DNA of 64,000 nucleotides, taken from the NCBI GenBank assembly GCA_010093485.1, contig MU001515.1:81518-145517 (forward strand), given 5' to 3'. Positions 53,103-63,455 of this stretch are shown here, one piece after another. Positions within the stretch are counted from its first letter, which is position 1. Each line of letters opens with the position of its first letter. Origin of the DNA: Karstenula rhodostoma CBS 690.94 (taxonomy: Eukaryota > Ascomycota > Dothideomycetes > Pleosporales > Didymosphaeriaceae). The translations under genes and the position numbers were made by a program. A model generated the notes under the pieces. The model was not told the origin of the DNA. It did no database searches and was given only the letters and a program-made list of their open reading frames with translations.

Positions 53103-54767
53103 TGGGATGGTGAAATCCGGGTAATTTTAATGTTTGATGCTTTAATGAAAAAGAAATGGAATTGGAAATGTATTCTACGCTTCTAATGGTGGGCTTAATG
53201 ATATCCCGGAATGAGATGGCGAATGCGACCTGAGTTCGTTCGGTCCTGCATACGAGAATCGGCGTGATGCTCTCTGCTTTACTTCGCTTGCTACCGATTC
53301 GTATGTCGCATCGTCTTTGAAGGCATTTCAGTAGCGCATAGCGCGCGCTGCTATGATATACAGCAGCCTCCTGTCTCTGCATGCATGTACTTATAGACGC
53401 TCTTCGCGCGAGTACGCGGAAGACACAAACCTGCCCTGGCGAGCTAGCTAACCCGGCCTGGCCCCCACTCACCAACTTCACACTCAATTGCACTCAATTC
53501 CCTCCAACCCCCCTCGCGCCCATCCACAGCCTCGTCACCACCACCATCAGATCAGCCCAGCGCAAAGCAAAAAAAGAAAAAAAGAAAAAAAAAAAAAAGA
53601 GGCAACATCAGGCCCCCAGCGCGGCCGGACTGACCTGACGTCCCAGCAAGCTCTCGCATGCTGCAGCCATGTTCGCTCGGTCGCTCGCTGCACAGACTAT
53701 CGATTCCTGCTTCGTCCCGCGCTCCCGATCGTTTTTTTGCGCGCGGCAACGAAACCCTGTCTAGCGAGCGTGCGTCAGCGTCCGAGTGGACGGAAAAATG
53801 GCGGTGGCTTGGGTGGGGTGGGCGAGGGTGGTGGGTGATAGGCTGGTGGGGCGGGGTCGGGTGTGGTGTGTGGGTGGAGCGTGCATGTGCATCTGCATGG
53901 GGTCGCAGCGGAGGCTGGAGTGGACCGGACCGGGTGTGGGAATGGGATGCGCGCGTGAAGGGTGGTGGGGAGTGCGGCTGCGGGATGGGATGGGATGGGA
54001 TGGGGTGGGATGGGGTGGGAATGGCCTTTGCTGGCGGGAAGGGAGGGGACTCGGAGTGGAGTTTCCTGGACGGGGGAATTCGGGTGATGGATTTGCTAAT
54101 GTGTGGGAAGTATGGATGGACTTTGGAACGGGGTTGCTCGCACGTGCGTGGTGGTGGACTGGACGCTGGTTTGTCGCGGGTCACTCAGCCTTGTCAGGGC
54201 AATTCGGACCTTCACCAGCAAAAATATGATATGATCGTGTCTGCATATTATTTACCTTGTGTCAGGGATCATTGCATCCTGGATGAGTTGCACACCGACC
54301 GGTTTCTGGGCCGTTGGCTAGGACTGGGTGGTAGCGAGACCAGCACCTGGACCGTACGCCTATATCAGCCCCTTCTTAAGAAGTCTAAGCTCAGTAAGGC
54401 TGGATCTGCATGTCGATTCTTACATATAGTCCTGGATGCTGACCTAAAACCCACGGCTTTGGCGAACGTCTGGGGAGATGGAATAAAAAACCGGTTCTTC
54501 GCGAATGAGGATACACATAAATGTCGTGACAGCGGCAGTGAGTATTGGTCGCAGCTCGAGATAGATACTATCCGAATTACTCGGGAGCGATATCTCCCTT
54601 CGTCACCGATAAGAGGTGTTGGCGCTTGAGCCTGCAGGACCACCGTTGCACAGGGCGTGCCCGTTGCCCTCGTTTGATCGGTGAAGACGTGACAGCGGGG
54701 GATACAACCTTCACAAGTGTGGCTATACGTGTGGGCGGGGATTTCGACACCGTATATTATATATATG
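53103..54767. other. Gene-poor region with A-rich and G-rich tracts
   Basis: A purine tract at 53565-53600 (runs of A broken by G) and a GGGAT/GGGGT minisatellite at 53980-54020. A 323-codon plus-strand frame (53658-54629) exists only because of G-richness; its Trp/Gly-rich product has no sensible features. No gene called. Confidence 0.5.
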
Positions 54768-54930
54768 TAGCCTGCGCACAGACGCTGAGCGCGCCTTAGC
54801 TGCTTTTTTGGTCTTCCTTTGTTCGTGCATTGGCAAAGCACAGCGCGCCTTTTTGTCCGCCTTGCTTCATAGATCTACCCCGCCTCATGTGATTATCTAG
54901 GATATTGCTTCGTTCAAGACATCGCGAGAA
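54768..54930 (-). repeat. Small dispersed repeat family 2, copy 1
   Basis: The reverse complement of this segment matches 57570-57745. The core GGACAAAAAGGCGCG ... GTCTGTGCGCAGGCTA is about 93% identical over some 90 bp, and every difference is a transition. No open frame is conserved. It is probably a MITE or a fragment of a larger transposon. Confidence 0.7.
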
Positions 54931-56827
54931 CTTTTTGGGTTTGCACACCACGCGATTCCGGAAGTAACGCACGAGGCTCTACCTGTGCTCGTTACATTAT
55001 GGCGAAATATAGCCCTCGAACTGATGTGCGCTGTGGGTGCACGCCCTGGGTATGCGAGGAGTGTGCGTACGCTGCAAAAACCGCTGTTTGTTCAACTGAC
55101 TGATTTGGTGGTTTAGGTGGTGGTATTCTTTCCGGGGATGAATCCACCTGCAGTGGCTGTTTTTGAAGGGGGGAGATGGTGAGGAGTGGTTTGTTACTTG
55201 TGTGTACTTGAGTGTCTGGGGAGGTGCGATGAAGGAGCTGCTGGGGTGTTTTGCGGGAGTAGCTGAGGTCGGCCGCGTGAGGATTTACTTGTCAGCTCTT
55301 CATAGGTGGCAATTAAGTGGCATCGTGCTCTTTTTGGGGCAAGTCTGGAACGTGTTTGTGGGCTTGTAAGATTCCAATTTTATGATAGGTATGGTGTGAC
55401 CTGATGGATTGCGGATATATCCATACAAAATAGGAAAATTGTGGGTTGTTAACTGGTCGCATTAGCACATTCTTATCGCTGTTGAACCGGTCTTACGGGA
55501 CGAGGCGGCTCTTGAGTACGTGCAAGCTAACGAAGGACGTATATGTGACGAAGTTTTCTGATCGAATGCCGAGCGCGCTTCGCAATATATCCTTCTGGAA
55601 AATCCAAGTAGCCCAATTCAATGCTGCGGTCAGCCACAAATAACGAATGACAGTGTATACAAACCTAGGGCCCTATATCATCTCTACTTCTGTAAAGCTA
55701 TATATATCTGAACATATATTGTATACGATCACTATGAGGGCGGGTAAATCAATGAAGGGTGGATAACATAAGGCGTCGCGCTTTACCAATGCACGAAGGG
55801 ACCAAAAAAGCGTCTGATATCTGAACATAATGACCTTCAACACCATGACCTGTAAGCAATATTACCTTATATATTAGAGTCTTTCAACTGTGGACTTAAG
55901 TAGCTAGTTTATCCATTGTTGACTCTTCGCACGCTTTTGCAAGCCGCACTCTTCCAAAACGACAGGTTATAAAATAAAGGTTCCCTGGCGATGGTGCAGC
56001 TCTACGTCCAACCACATGTCTAGCGTGTATCTTACCAGTCTCTAATTTCATCAACTCGACCCTGTAAGTCGCGCGTGGAATAAGTACGAGACTCCTAACA
56101 AGGACAACTATAAGTCCCGGCGCTTCTATTGTATAAAGCATTGCGAATATTAGTGTACCCATGTAAATTGGGACGGTTGCGGGGTGCAACGGACTATTTA
56201 ACGGGAGAAGAGGTGTTCGAAGACAAATTGCATGCCAACGATTGACGCAAGTAGCGTTATGACTCTCGTGGGTATCTTTGAGAACGAAATACATTGAGAG
56301 GTGTGCACTAGCATGTCCATGTGACTCTTCTATTATATTATAAGGTTGATTGCATTGATTCCCTTCAACATCGCGTGTGTAATTTTAGGATATCGCAGTC
56401 GCAACGTGCGTCCATGCGCATATATTCATTGAAAATGTGGGACTCGGAGACCCTCTTCAAGCATATTGACGAACAGCCCTCCCTGTTTGCAAATCTAGAA
56501 ACACTTTGCGTTCTCCTTGCTCGAATACTCGTTTCCAAAACCGTTCGGTTGATCAATAGTAGGTAAATCCAACGAGGAGTGTTTGGAACCCACCCGATAC
56601 GCATCAATGCAAGTTGGGTATCCACAACCCACGCTCTTCAATGTTTCCGGGCAGCGAGAGAGGTATATAAGGTGTCCTGGGTGGACCAAAACTATCTCAA
56701 TCCAAAGCAACACTCTTCATCATCCATTACAACGACTACCACCAAGCAATCCACAGCCCAAAATCCATACCACGACGAATATCCCGCAACACCTCACCAC
56801 ATCCAGTAATCTTATCAGTTTCAGAAA
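54931..56827. other. AT-rich gene-poor region
   Basis: AT-rich sequence surrounding repeat copy 2, with many stops and no supportable exon until the Cys-rich gene at 56828. The 56640-56827 stretch (TATATAAGG near 56661, then a CA-rich leader) looks like the promoter and 5' leader of that gene. Confidence 0.5.
55690..55840 (+). repeat. Small dispersed repeat family 2, copy 2 (diverged)
   Basis: Shares ATATATTGTA, CACTATGAGG, CGCGCTTTACCAATGCACGA and GGGACCAAAAAAGCG with copies 1 and 3, in order, but with deletions. Confidence 0.55.
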
Positions 56828-57048
56828 ATGGCCCGAGTCGAATCGCAGGAACTTGTCAACAGCCTCCTCCCCAGATTCGTCGGTAGATGGAACTGTTGTC
56901 ATTGTACGTACATATTTTATATTGGTGTTCAGGGTTAACATGGTTCGTAGGCCCGATGGGAAACATTGCTGAAAACTTAAGGACATGCCCCGCCTCACGC
57001 TGTCAGCATGGGAGGTGCTTAGGCTGCCCGCAGGTCGTACCAGCTTAA
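56828..57048 (+). CDS. 57-residue Cys-rich, zinc-ribbon-like protein
   Basis: Exons 56828-56903 and 56951-57048 across a 47-bp intron (GTACGT ... TTCGTAG) give 57 residues. The cysteine pattern is CCHC (completed across the splice), then TCPASRCQHGRCLGC. That is C-C-x-C ... C-x4-C-x-H-x-R-C-x2-C. W-x-CC-x-C with C-x-H-x-RC-x2-C is a pattern I associate with many uncharacterised small fungal proteins and looks like a zinc ribbon. There is no signal peptide, so it is probably intracellular. A TATATAAGG box lies about 165 bp upstream with a CA-rich leader between. Neither exon alone would be called a gene. Function unknown; confidence rests on the splice sites plus the Cys pattern. Confidence 0.65.
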
Positions 57049-58029
57049 AGGCAGCGTGTGCGTACGTACACATGACATACACGCTGGCGGTGGAGAAACA
57101 ACAATACTAACGGGCTCGTAGACTGTTTCGAAACGGAGAAGCTTCCATTTCCCGGGGTTCGTCGGCTGGGGTTATGGTTTTGATTTTACTCTGCTTGTTT
57201 CATGTCTCGATATATACACATGGACCTATATGGTTAAATTTTGCGTTCTTCTTTGTCTTTTTGTGTGGTTTTAGCATGGCCTAGATACCCTAATTTTGTA
57301 GGAAATGTAGTGCGGTTCCATTGATGCCTTCTGTTCTGTGATTCATCACCGCTTGGACTATTGTAGACTCAAGCTGATCTCGTGGTGTTGGCAATCCTTC
57401 CTCACGTCCATCCAGTGAGCGTAGGCTTAAAAAGCTTTTCGTATAGACGAACAAGTGTAATATAGGGGCGGACCACCGGGTCTGTTCAAGCTCGTGAGAA
57501 TCAGATGGATACGGTTCCTGATAGCACATTAACAACGGTACGATATTTGAACGTATGAGTCTATTAAAGACTCGCTTACGATAGCTAGAGCATTTATATA
57601 TTGTAGAGATTCACTATGAGGTAGGGTGACTTGATAAAGTAGGGGGGACAAAAAGGCGCGTTGTGCTTTGCCAATACACGAACAAAGGGGGACCAAAAAA
57701 GCGGCTAAGGCGCGCCCAGCGTCTGTGCGCAGGCTAACCAAAAAGGGCGTAGCGCCTTGCATTTATAAAAGCCCATAGGGACGAGGGTAAAGGATGGGGA
57801 CATGTCTAATTGTCGTGATATCTGTTCATGAGCATAACCGCATTACATACCTGCCCTAAAAGGGTCTGGCGATGGTGTTACTACAGGGTTTTGTGCTATT
57901 TTTGTGTCAATATATGATGTAGGTCTTGGCACGTTGGGCCGCAATTCCCCTTAACAGTGTAACAGTGAATAAACAACACTTGTTAAAAGAATCAGCGGCT
58001 CACACAGAACATGCCGTCTCATACAGAGA
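57049..58029. other. Gene-poor region around repeat copy 3
   Basis: Contains repeat copy 3 and AT-rich flanks. Short minus-strand frames here lie inside the repeat. No gene supported. Confidence 0.5.
57570..57745 (+). repeat. Small dispersed repeat family 2, copy 3
   Basis: Best-preserved copy: CACTATGAGG, GGACAAAAAGGCGCG, TGTGCTTTGCCAATACACGA, GACCAAAAAAGCGGCTAAGG and GTCTGTGCGCAGGCTA. It is in inverted orientation to copy 1, 2.8 kb away, and brackets the Cys-rich gene with it. Confidence 0.7.
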
Positions 58030-59327
58030 ATGCCCTCCAACAAAAAGAGACGAAAGAACCCTTTGAGACAACTCCGGCTCCATGTTACGGAGGAAAATGA
58101 ACTGACTCTCGAGAGGATCATTAAGACGTCACCAAGAACTGCTGTTTCTTATGAAGCCGACCCCGATTTATTCAGTCGGCTGCCATTCCATGAGCTCTCC
58201 GCGTTCGAATTGGCCATCGCTTTACGCCCACCTTTCCCGATCCTCCGCCTCCCTGAAGAGCTTGTGTTGAAGATACTGACCGAAGCTGTTCACACTGGAA
58301 GCCAAGAGGCGAGAGCATTTCCTCGTAGAAAGACTTATAGCGTGCCTCTATCTTTGTGCGTTGTTTGTAGAACCTTCAGAAGGCTCGTGGATCCGCTCCT
58401 ATTGTATCCCTTGTGTATCGAGCTTTCTGGTGCAGACATCTCATCTGACGGGTCGAGCAACACACTTTACCATAGGCTTCGAACGAACGAATCTGTGGCA
58501 CAGCACTGTAGAGAGCTTGATATTTATATCTGTGGCGACTGGCCTGAGGGTATTCATCCTACCACTGTGGTACTTTACCAATTCGCGAAGGTCAATCCAT
58601 TAAGACTTGGTGGTAACTTCGTTAATACGTTTGGAGATGATGGGTTAAAACAAAGCAACACAAACCTTTGGGCTTTTTTACGGCATCTAATACAACGCAC
58701 GGGTAGAGTCACGGAGTTGTCGATCTGGCACGGGGAGATGGATGAAGAAATAGACCTGCCTCTGTCACGTGTTCCAACTCTCAAATACTTCCGAATCTAT
58801 GGAATACTCGGACCAGATTCTATCGCATTTATGCTTCCAGAGGTACTTATTCATGCCCAGTCTTCTAGCATGATCGCTAATTCCCATACGACCAGGACTT
58901 GGAGGGTGCCGCTACATTTACTTCTCTTAGTGTCAACCGCTACGAACAAAATGTTTCCACTCTTACCGAATTGATGAAATGGCCTTTTAAGCTTGAAAAC
59001 CTTACAATCACTGACATCCATTGGTACCACCGCGGATATCTTCATGGCTTTCGATCCATCCTGTATCGCCATAAAGACTCGTTGGAGTCCCCGGAGATCG
59101 GCAACGTTCCGGAAGCTGGTCCTCTCGATCTTTCAGATTTTACCAGCCTTGAATCCGTTCACCTGTACTCCAGGACAATGTCTCACAAGTGGAAGCCAGG
59201 GGCGCTGTGCGACAAACTCCTCGCTGCACCAAGACTTCGTGGTCTTGTCTGGGATTTTCAACAGCTCGATGGGTTTGTTGGTGTCTGGACTTCTTGGGAA
59301 GATTTCGGGTCTGCTGAGGCATGGTAG
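58030..59327 (+). CDS. F-box protein, probably truncated by a nonsense codon
   Basis: Exons 58030-58842 and 58896-59327 across a 53-bp intron (GTACTT ... GACCAG) give 414 residues. An F-box lies at about 72-115 (ILRLPEELVLKILTEA, CVVCRTFRRLVDPLLLYP), followed by a leucine-rich, LRR-like body (TSLSVNRYEQ, LENLTITDIHW, LDLSDFTSLESV). F-box proteins recruit substrates to SCF ubiquitin ligases; the target is unknown. The frame stops at TAG 59325 but continues open for another 60 codons (EVAKLAKQRKAALREVGIVF and PPWDWMEDA) in the style of fungal F-box C-termini, to a second TAG at 59508. The stop could be a CAG-to-TAG change, the CpA-to-TpA type made by RIP. It lies next to a repeat-rich tract. 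Confidence 0.8.
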
Positions 59328-59510
59328 CTGCAAGAGGTCGCTAAACTTGCTAAACAAAGAAAGGCCGCTCTTCGCGAAGTTGGAATTGTGTTCCCGATTA
59401 GGAGATTGATTAACGGTCTTCAACCTACAGGAAGGCCCCCTTGGGACTGGATGGAAGATGCTAAAGTTGGTTTGGAAAGCTTGGATATCCGGTTAGTGAT
59501 GATTTGTTAG

Positions 59511-60136
59511 TAGATGGTGGGTGGGTCGGTGTACGCAATGCGTGCTATCTTCTTTTACTGTGATTTCTCGCATCGAATTCAGCTTTGGATCTGAATAGCC
59601 CGAGGTGGCGACGCGTTATTCATGGGATTATAGTCTCAAGGCAGCCGTGAAGTCTTCGGCTGCAAGGCCTCGCAGACAGGTTGATCTTAGCTACAGCCTC
59701 GATACACCGAATGGATCAAGTAGCCTTTCTCTATGCAGACATATCGTGTAACTAAATAGAGAACGACCATCGATACGTTCAATAGGCACAGTTCATACTC
59801 TTAGAGGAAGATGGGACGAAACTGAGAGCCCGCCCCGTTTCCGCAAACATTGCTGAGGTTTCTTTTATTACAATGAGCTGATTGCATCTCTTCACGTCCA
59901 TTGCTGTCCATATAAAACAGACTGTATAGTGAGCAACGCTTCGGGCGAAAGAGCGATGGTGGGGTCTTCGTCATGGCGCTAGCCGTTGTAGGCGTTAGCG
60001 TTGTCGGAATTTCGTTGAAGCGAGGTCCCGCACAACGCCATTTCGACTTTGCGTTTGGCAACGACCATCGACATCGACAACCCGCGACGACGCACCCGAT
60101 CCACCCCACGACTTATCCTCCCCGTAATCCGATACA
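59511..60136. promoter_or_regulatory. F-box 3' flank and L23 promoter
   Basis: 626 bp. Pyrimidine/purine mixed sequence with no repeat. The last 150 bp form the upstream region of the ribosomal protein gene. No specific element is claimed. Confidence 0.45.
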
Positions 60137-60831
60137 ATGGCTTCCAAGCGCGGGTATGTCAGACACACAAGCTGCGCCCGCCGCGCAGGCAATGCAGGCT
60201 GGGCAAGCTGCTAACTGAGATGCAGTCGTGGTTCCTCCGGAAACAAGCTCAAGATGACCCTCGGTCTGCCTGTGTACGTACCCTCTGCGACGAAATCGCG
60301 CTCCTCGAACACCGAATGCGACGCTCGAACAGAACGCTGGGAACGTTGAAGGACATGGGCTAATTGGGACATAGCGGTGCCGTCATGAACTGCTGCGACA
60401 ACTCCGGCGCCCGTAACCTGTACATCATCTCCGTCAAGGGTATCGGTGCGCGTCTCAACCGCCTGCCCGCTGGCGGTGTCGGTGACATGGTCATGGCGAC
60501 CGTCAAGAAGGGAAAGCCTGAGCTCCGAAAGAAGGTCATGCCCGCCGTCATTGTCCGACAGAGCAAGCCCTGGAGACGGGGCGACGGTGTCTTCCTGTAC
60601 TTCGAGGACAACGCTGGTGTGGTGAGTGACGCATCGTATTTTTGGTATGGGCAACGAGCTGATTTACGCAGATCGTCAACCCCAAGGGTGAAATGAAGGG
60701 CTCTGCCATCACTGGCCCCGTCGGAAAGGAGGCTGCTGAGCTCTGGCCGGTGAGTAGCGTTGGAAACTTCATCCGCATCTTCGCTAACGACCGCACAGCG
60801 TATCGCGTCCAACTCCGGTGTGGTGATGTGA
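60137..60831 (+). CDS. rpl23: 60S ribosomal protein L23 (uL14)
   Basis: Five exons, 60137-60153, 60226-60273, 60375-60621, 60672-60749 and 60799-60831, give exactly 140 residues, the universal eukaryotic length. The first exon codes only MASKRG. Exon 2 gives [16 protein letters not shown]. Exon 3 gives [20 protein letters not shown] through [10 protein letters not shown]. Exons 4 and 5 give [19 protein letters not shown] and [10 protein letters not shown]. It sits at the subunit interface of the large ribosomal subunit. Four introns in 140 codons, with the first after 17 coding bases, are typical of fungal ribosomal protein genes. The tiny terminal exons are easily missed by single-frame reading. 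Confidence 0.98.
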
Positions 60832-61972
60832 GGTGTTCCTTTTCTAACTCTTCTCCAACATTCATGGGTTACGGAAATGGCGAAATGCATTTATGGGGCG
60901 AACACTTGGAGGTAGACATTGCAAAAGCTAGCAATGGAATGATCCTCAAAACGACAATTCGAGCCCAGTTGCGAGCTTCCTTGTCACACGAGCGGGGCCA
61001 GCCGAACTATGTCACTCTCGAACAGACCACAAATGATGATACCAGTTGACTGAACCACCCACGTTGGAGCGAAGGTGTTGAAGAGCATGCTGAAGATGTA
61101 TGGGCGTGCTGACTGTTGATCCCTGTTTTTGCCATAGGCCGAAGCCCGCGCGACCGGCTCCCGTCGTGACGAGACTGTCTTCAACTGCGGCAACGAATTT
61201 GAGCGAATCTACGTTTATGTATTGTTGTGCACTGAGCATGCGTTGGAAAATTCCTACTCGTGTTCTTGAAAGAGCGGCCATCTTCAAGCGGCCTGGTTTG
61301 AGAGGTCTTACAGGCCTGCAAACAGTCTGACTTGATGGTGGTGTTTCATCAGTACGTCCGAGGCAGGCAAGAACAGGCGGGTCGCTCACGTCTCAGGCTA
61401 ATAGAGCCGAGCCGCGAACTGCTCCTCCACCAACACCTACATTCACCCCTCCACCTCTCCTCGAATATCTACCGTTCGCCACCACAAACTACTAATCATG
61501 TGAATGGATCCTGTATAGCCCGCTCGGAAGGTCACTTCGACCCGGGAAACCCGCTCACCCTCAGCACGCGGCGAGGCAAGCTCCCGCCAAGCCCGCTCCG
61601 AAACATGCACGCCTCCAGCGCGACACCCTCGGCGTGCCACACGGCGCACATCAAACATATCCCGCCAACAGCGGCTAGCACTCGCACCTTGTCAAACTCG
61701 ATGAAGAGCACTGTCGGCGCGGGCAGCCTTGGCTGCTAGGCGGCGTTTGACCCACGACATGCGCGTGTGTACATAGCATGCAGGTTCCCTACAGCGTAGA
61801 GATCCTCTTCTTCACGTCTTGCTGTGATTTCAAGTATACGGTTCCGTGCTGCTTTTTCGATTCTTGTCTACCGGCCGGTCCGCTATTTTTATATTCATAT
61901 CACTTCTTCCGTCTACCATTTAATTTGTAGTTATCGAGTGCTGTGCACTGTTATTATTCTTAGTCCGGCAGC
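60832..61972. other. Intergenic region with a possible small minus-strand gene
   Basis: The ATG at 61281 on the minus strand opens MAALSRTRVGIFQRMLSAQQ, which resembles a mitochondrial presequence. A second overlapping minus frame (61193-60984) carries [20 protein letters not shown], a TM-like stretch. No convincing splice joins the two, so no gene is called. The region 61400-61972 shows nothing further. Confidence 0.3.
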
Positions 61973-63186
61973 ATGTACAAATTTGCGTTTGCATCACTGG
62001 TAGCCCTCGTGGCGTGTGCCCCGCAGAGAGGCGGAGGGAGGAAGGCTACGGCTCAGCAGCAGGCGGCGCAGGTCCCGCAGGGCATCTCGCAGGCGACGGA
62101 CGGGTCGATGATTCTGGATGCTACCGTCAACATCAACCAACTGCCCATCCGGTTCAAGATCGCGGCGCCGGCGGACCAGTTCACGGCGGCGAGCGGCGTG
62201 CCTGGTGCTGCGGCGGCGAGCGGTGCGAACGGCACCATGGGTACGTCCATGCATCCATCCATCCATCCATCCATCCTACTTCTTTTCAAGTCTTCGGGAT
62301 ATCTGCTGATGAATGACCCACAGGCGTCAACGTCCTCCTCCACGGCGACGGCGGCCAATCCTTCTTCGACTTCCCTAACCAAAACCTCCAAGCCAACACC
62401 ATGGGCGTCGCCCTGCTCGCGCCCAACGCCAACCTCTTCTGGGGCGGCGGCTCTGGCCTCGACCGCACCGACGGCGCCGCCCACGCGCAGGCCGTCGCCG
62501 ACTTCGTGACAACCACGATGCCGCAACTCGTCGCCTTCGACGCCGCCAACGTAAAATTCACCGGCGTCAGCGGCGGCAGCCTCCTCATGAGCGGCTTCTT
62601 CATCCCAGCGCAAATGCAGAACTTTGCAAACTCGGCCGTCGAACTCAACTGCGGCGCCATGCCGCCCCAGGTCCCCTTCGCCGACGCAAACACAGTCATG
62701 AGCTCCCTGCGTATCCACTACCAGTCCACCCAGTCCGAACTCACGCTCCTCCAGGACGCTATACCCCAGGCCGTCGCCGCGTACGAACAGCTCGCCGCCG
62801 ACGCGGGGCTGGGCGCCGATCAGATCAACGCGCTGCAGACCGTCGACAACACGCCGGCGGGCGGGCACTGCGAGTTCGACGGGAACGACTTTGTGACGGG
62901 CGTGCAGACGATGCTGACGAGCTACTCGAATGTCGTGCAGGGGGGCGACGGGGTAGTGGCGGGCTTGGGCGCGCCGAGCACCGGCAACGTGCTGACTGGG
63001 GTCGTGGGCAATGAGAATTTGAAGTTCGCCGCGGGGGGCAGGAAGAGGGATGCCGGGGTGGAGAGTATGGTGGTGAGGAGGTGGGCGGAGGGGTTGGAGG
63101 GGCGGCAGAGAAGGAGGAGGCAGGATGTTGTTGTTGAGGAGGCGGGCGTGGCTATGTTGGCGTGTGATCGGATGACGTGCAACTGA
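61973..63186 (+). CDS. Secreted alpha/beta-hydrolase-like protein
   Basis: Exons 61973-62240 and 62324-63186 across an 83-bp intron give 376 residues. The signal peptide is short (MYKFAFASLVALVACA). The exon 2 body has NVLLHGDGGQSFFDFP (an oxyanion-loop-like HGDGG), MGVALLAPNANLFWGGG, AVADFVTTTMPQL and FTGVSGGSLLMSGFFIP, where GVSGG fits the GxSxG nucleophile elbow. A later His, in AGGHCEFDGND, could complete a triad. The tail (about 320-376) is basic with RRRRQD. The secreted, esterase-like fold is inferred; the substrate is unknown. Some relatives in databases carry an unrelated automatic label (cyclin-like F-box), which this sequence does not support. Confidence 0.8.
62248..62275 (+). repeat. 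CATC microsatellite in intron
   Basis: About six CATC units lie inside the single intron of the secreted hydrolase-like gene, between its GTACGT donor and CACAG acceptor. Confidence 0.85.
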
Positions 63187-63455
63187 GCACGCGGTTGTTG
63201 GTGGCTTGGGCGGTAGGGGGATGGGAATTGGTAGTTGAAGTGGAAGTTCATATGGATGAGCACGGTGCGTATCTGGTGTTGCGCGTGGTGTCGCTGCCGC
63301 GGACACGCTTGTGTGATTCCGAGTGCCACTTGCGTGAGCCTCCGGTGCGGATAGTCTTCATGTATAATGCGATAATAGACATAGATAATCGTCTATGAAG
63401 CGTGTTTCCTTGCCGAGAATTCTTGCATATTCCCTGTCAACGAGTTTCGTTTTCT

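Noticed and set aside
53658..54629. 323-codon plus-strand open frame
   Set aside because: It crosses a GGGAT/GGGGT minisatellite; the product is Trp/Gly-rich without domains, and composition explains its length.
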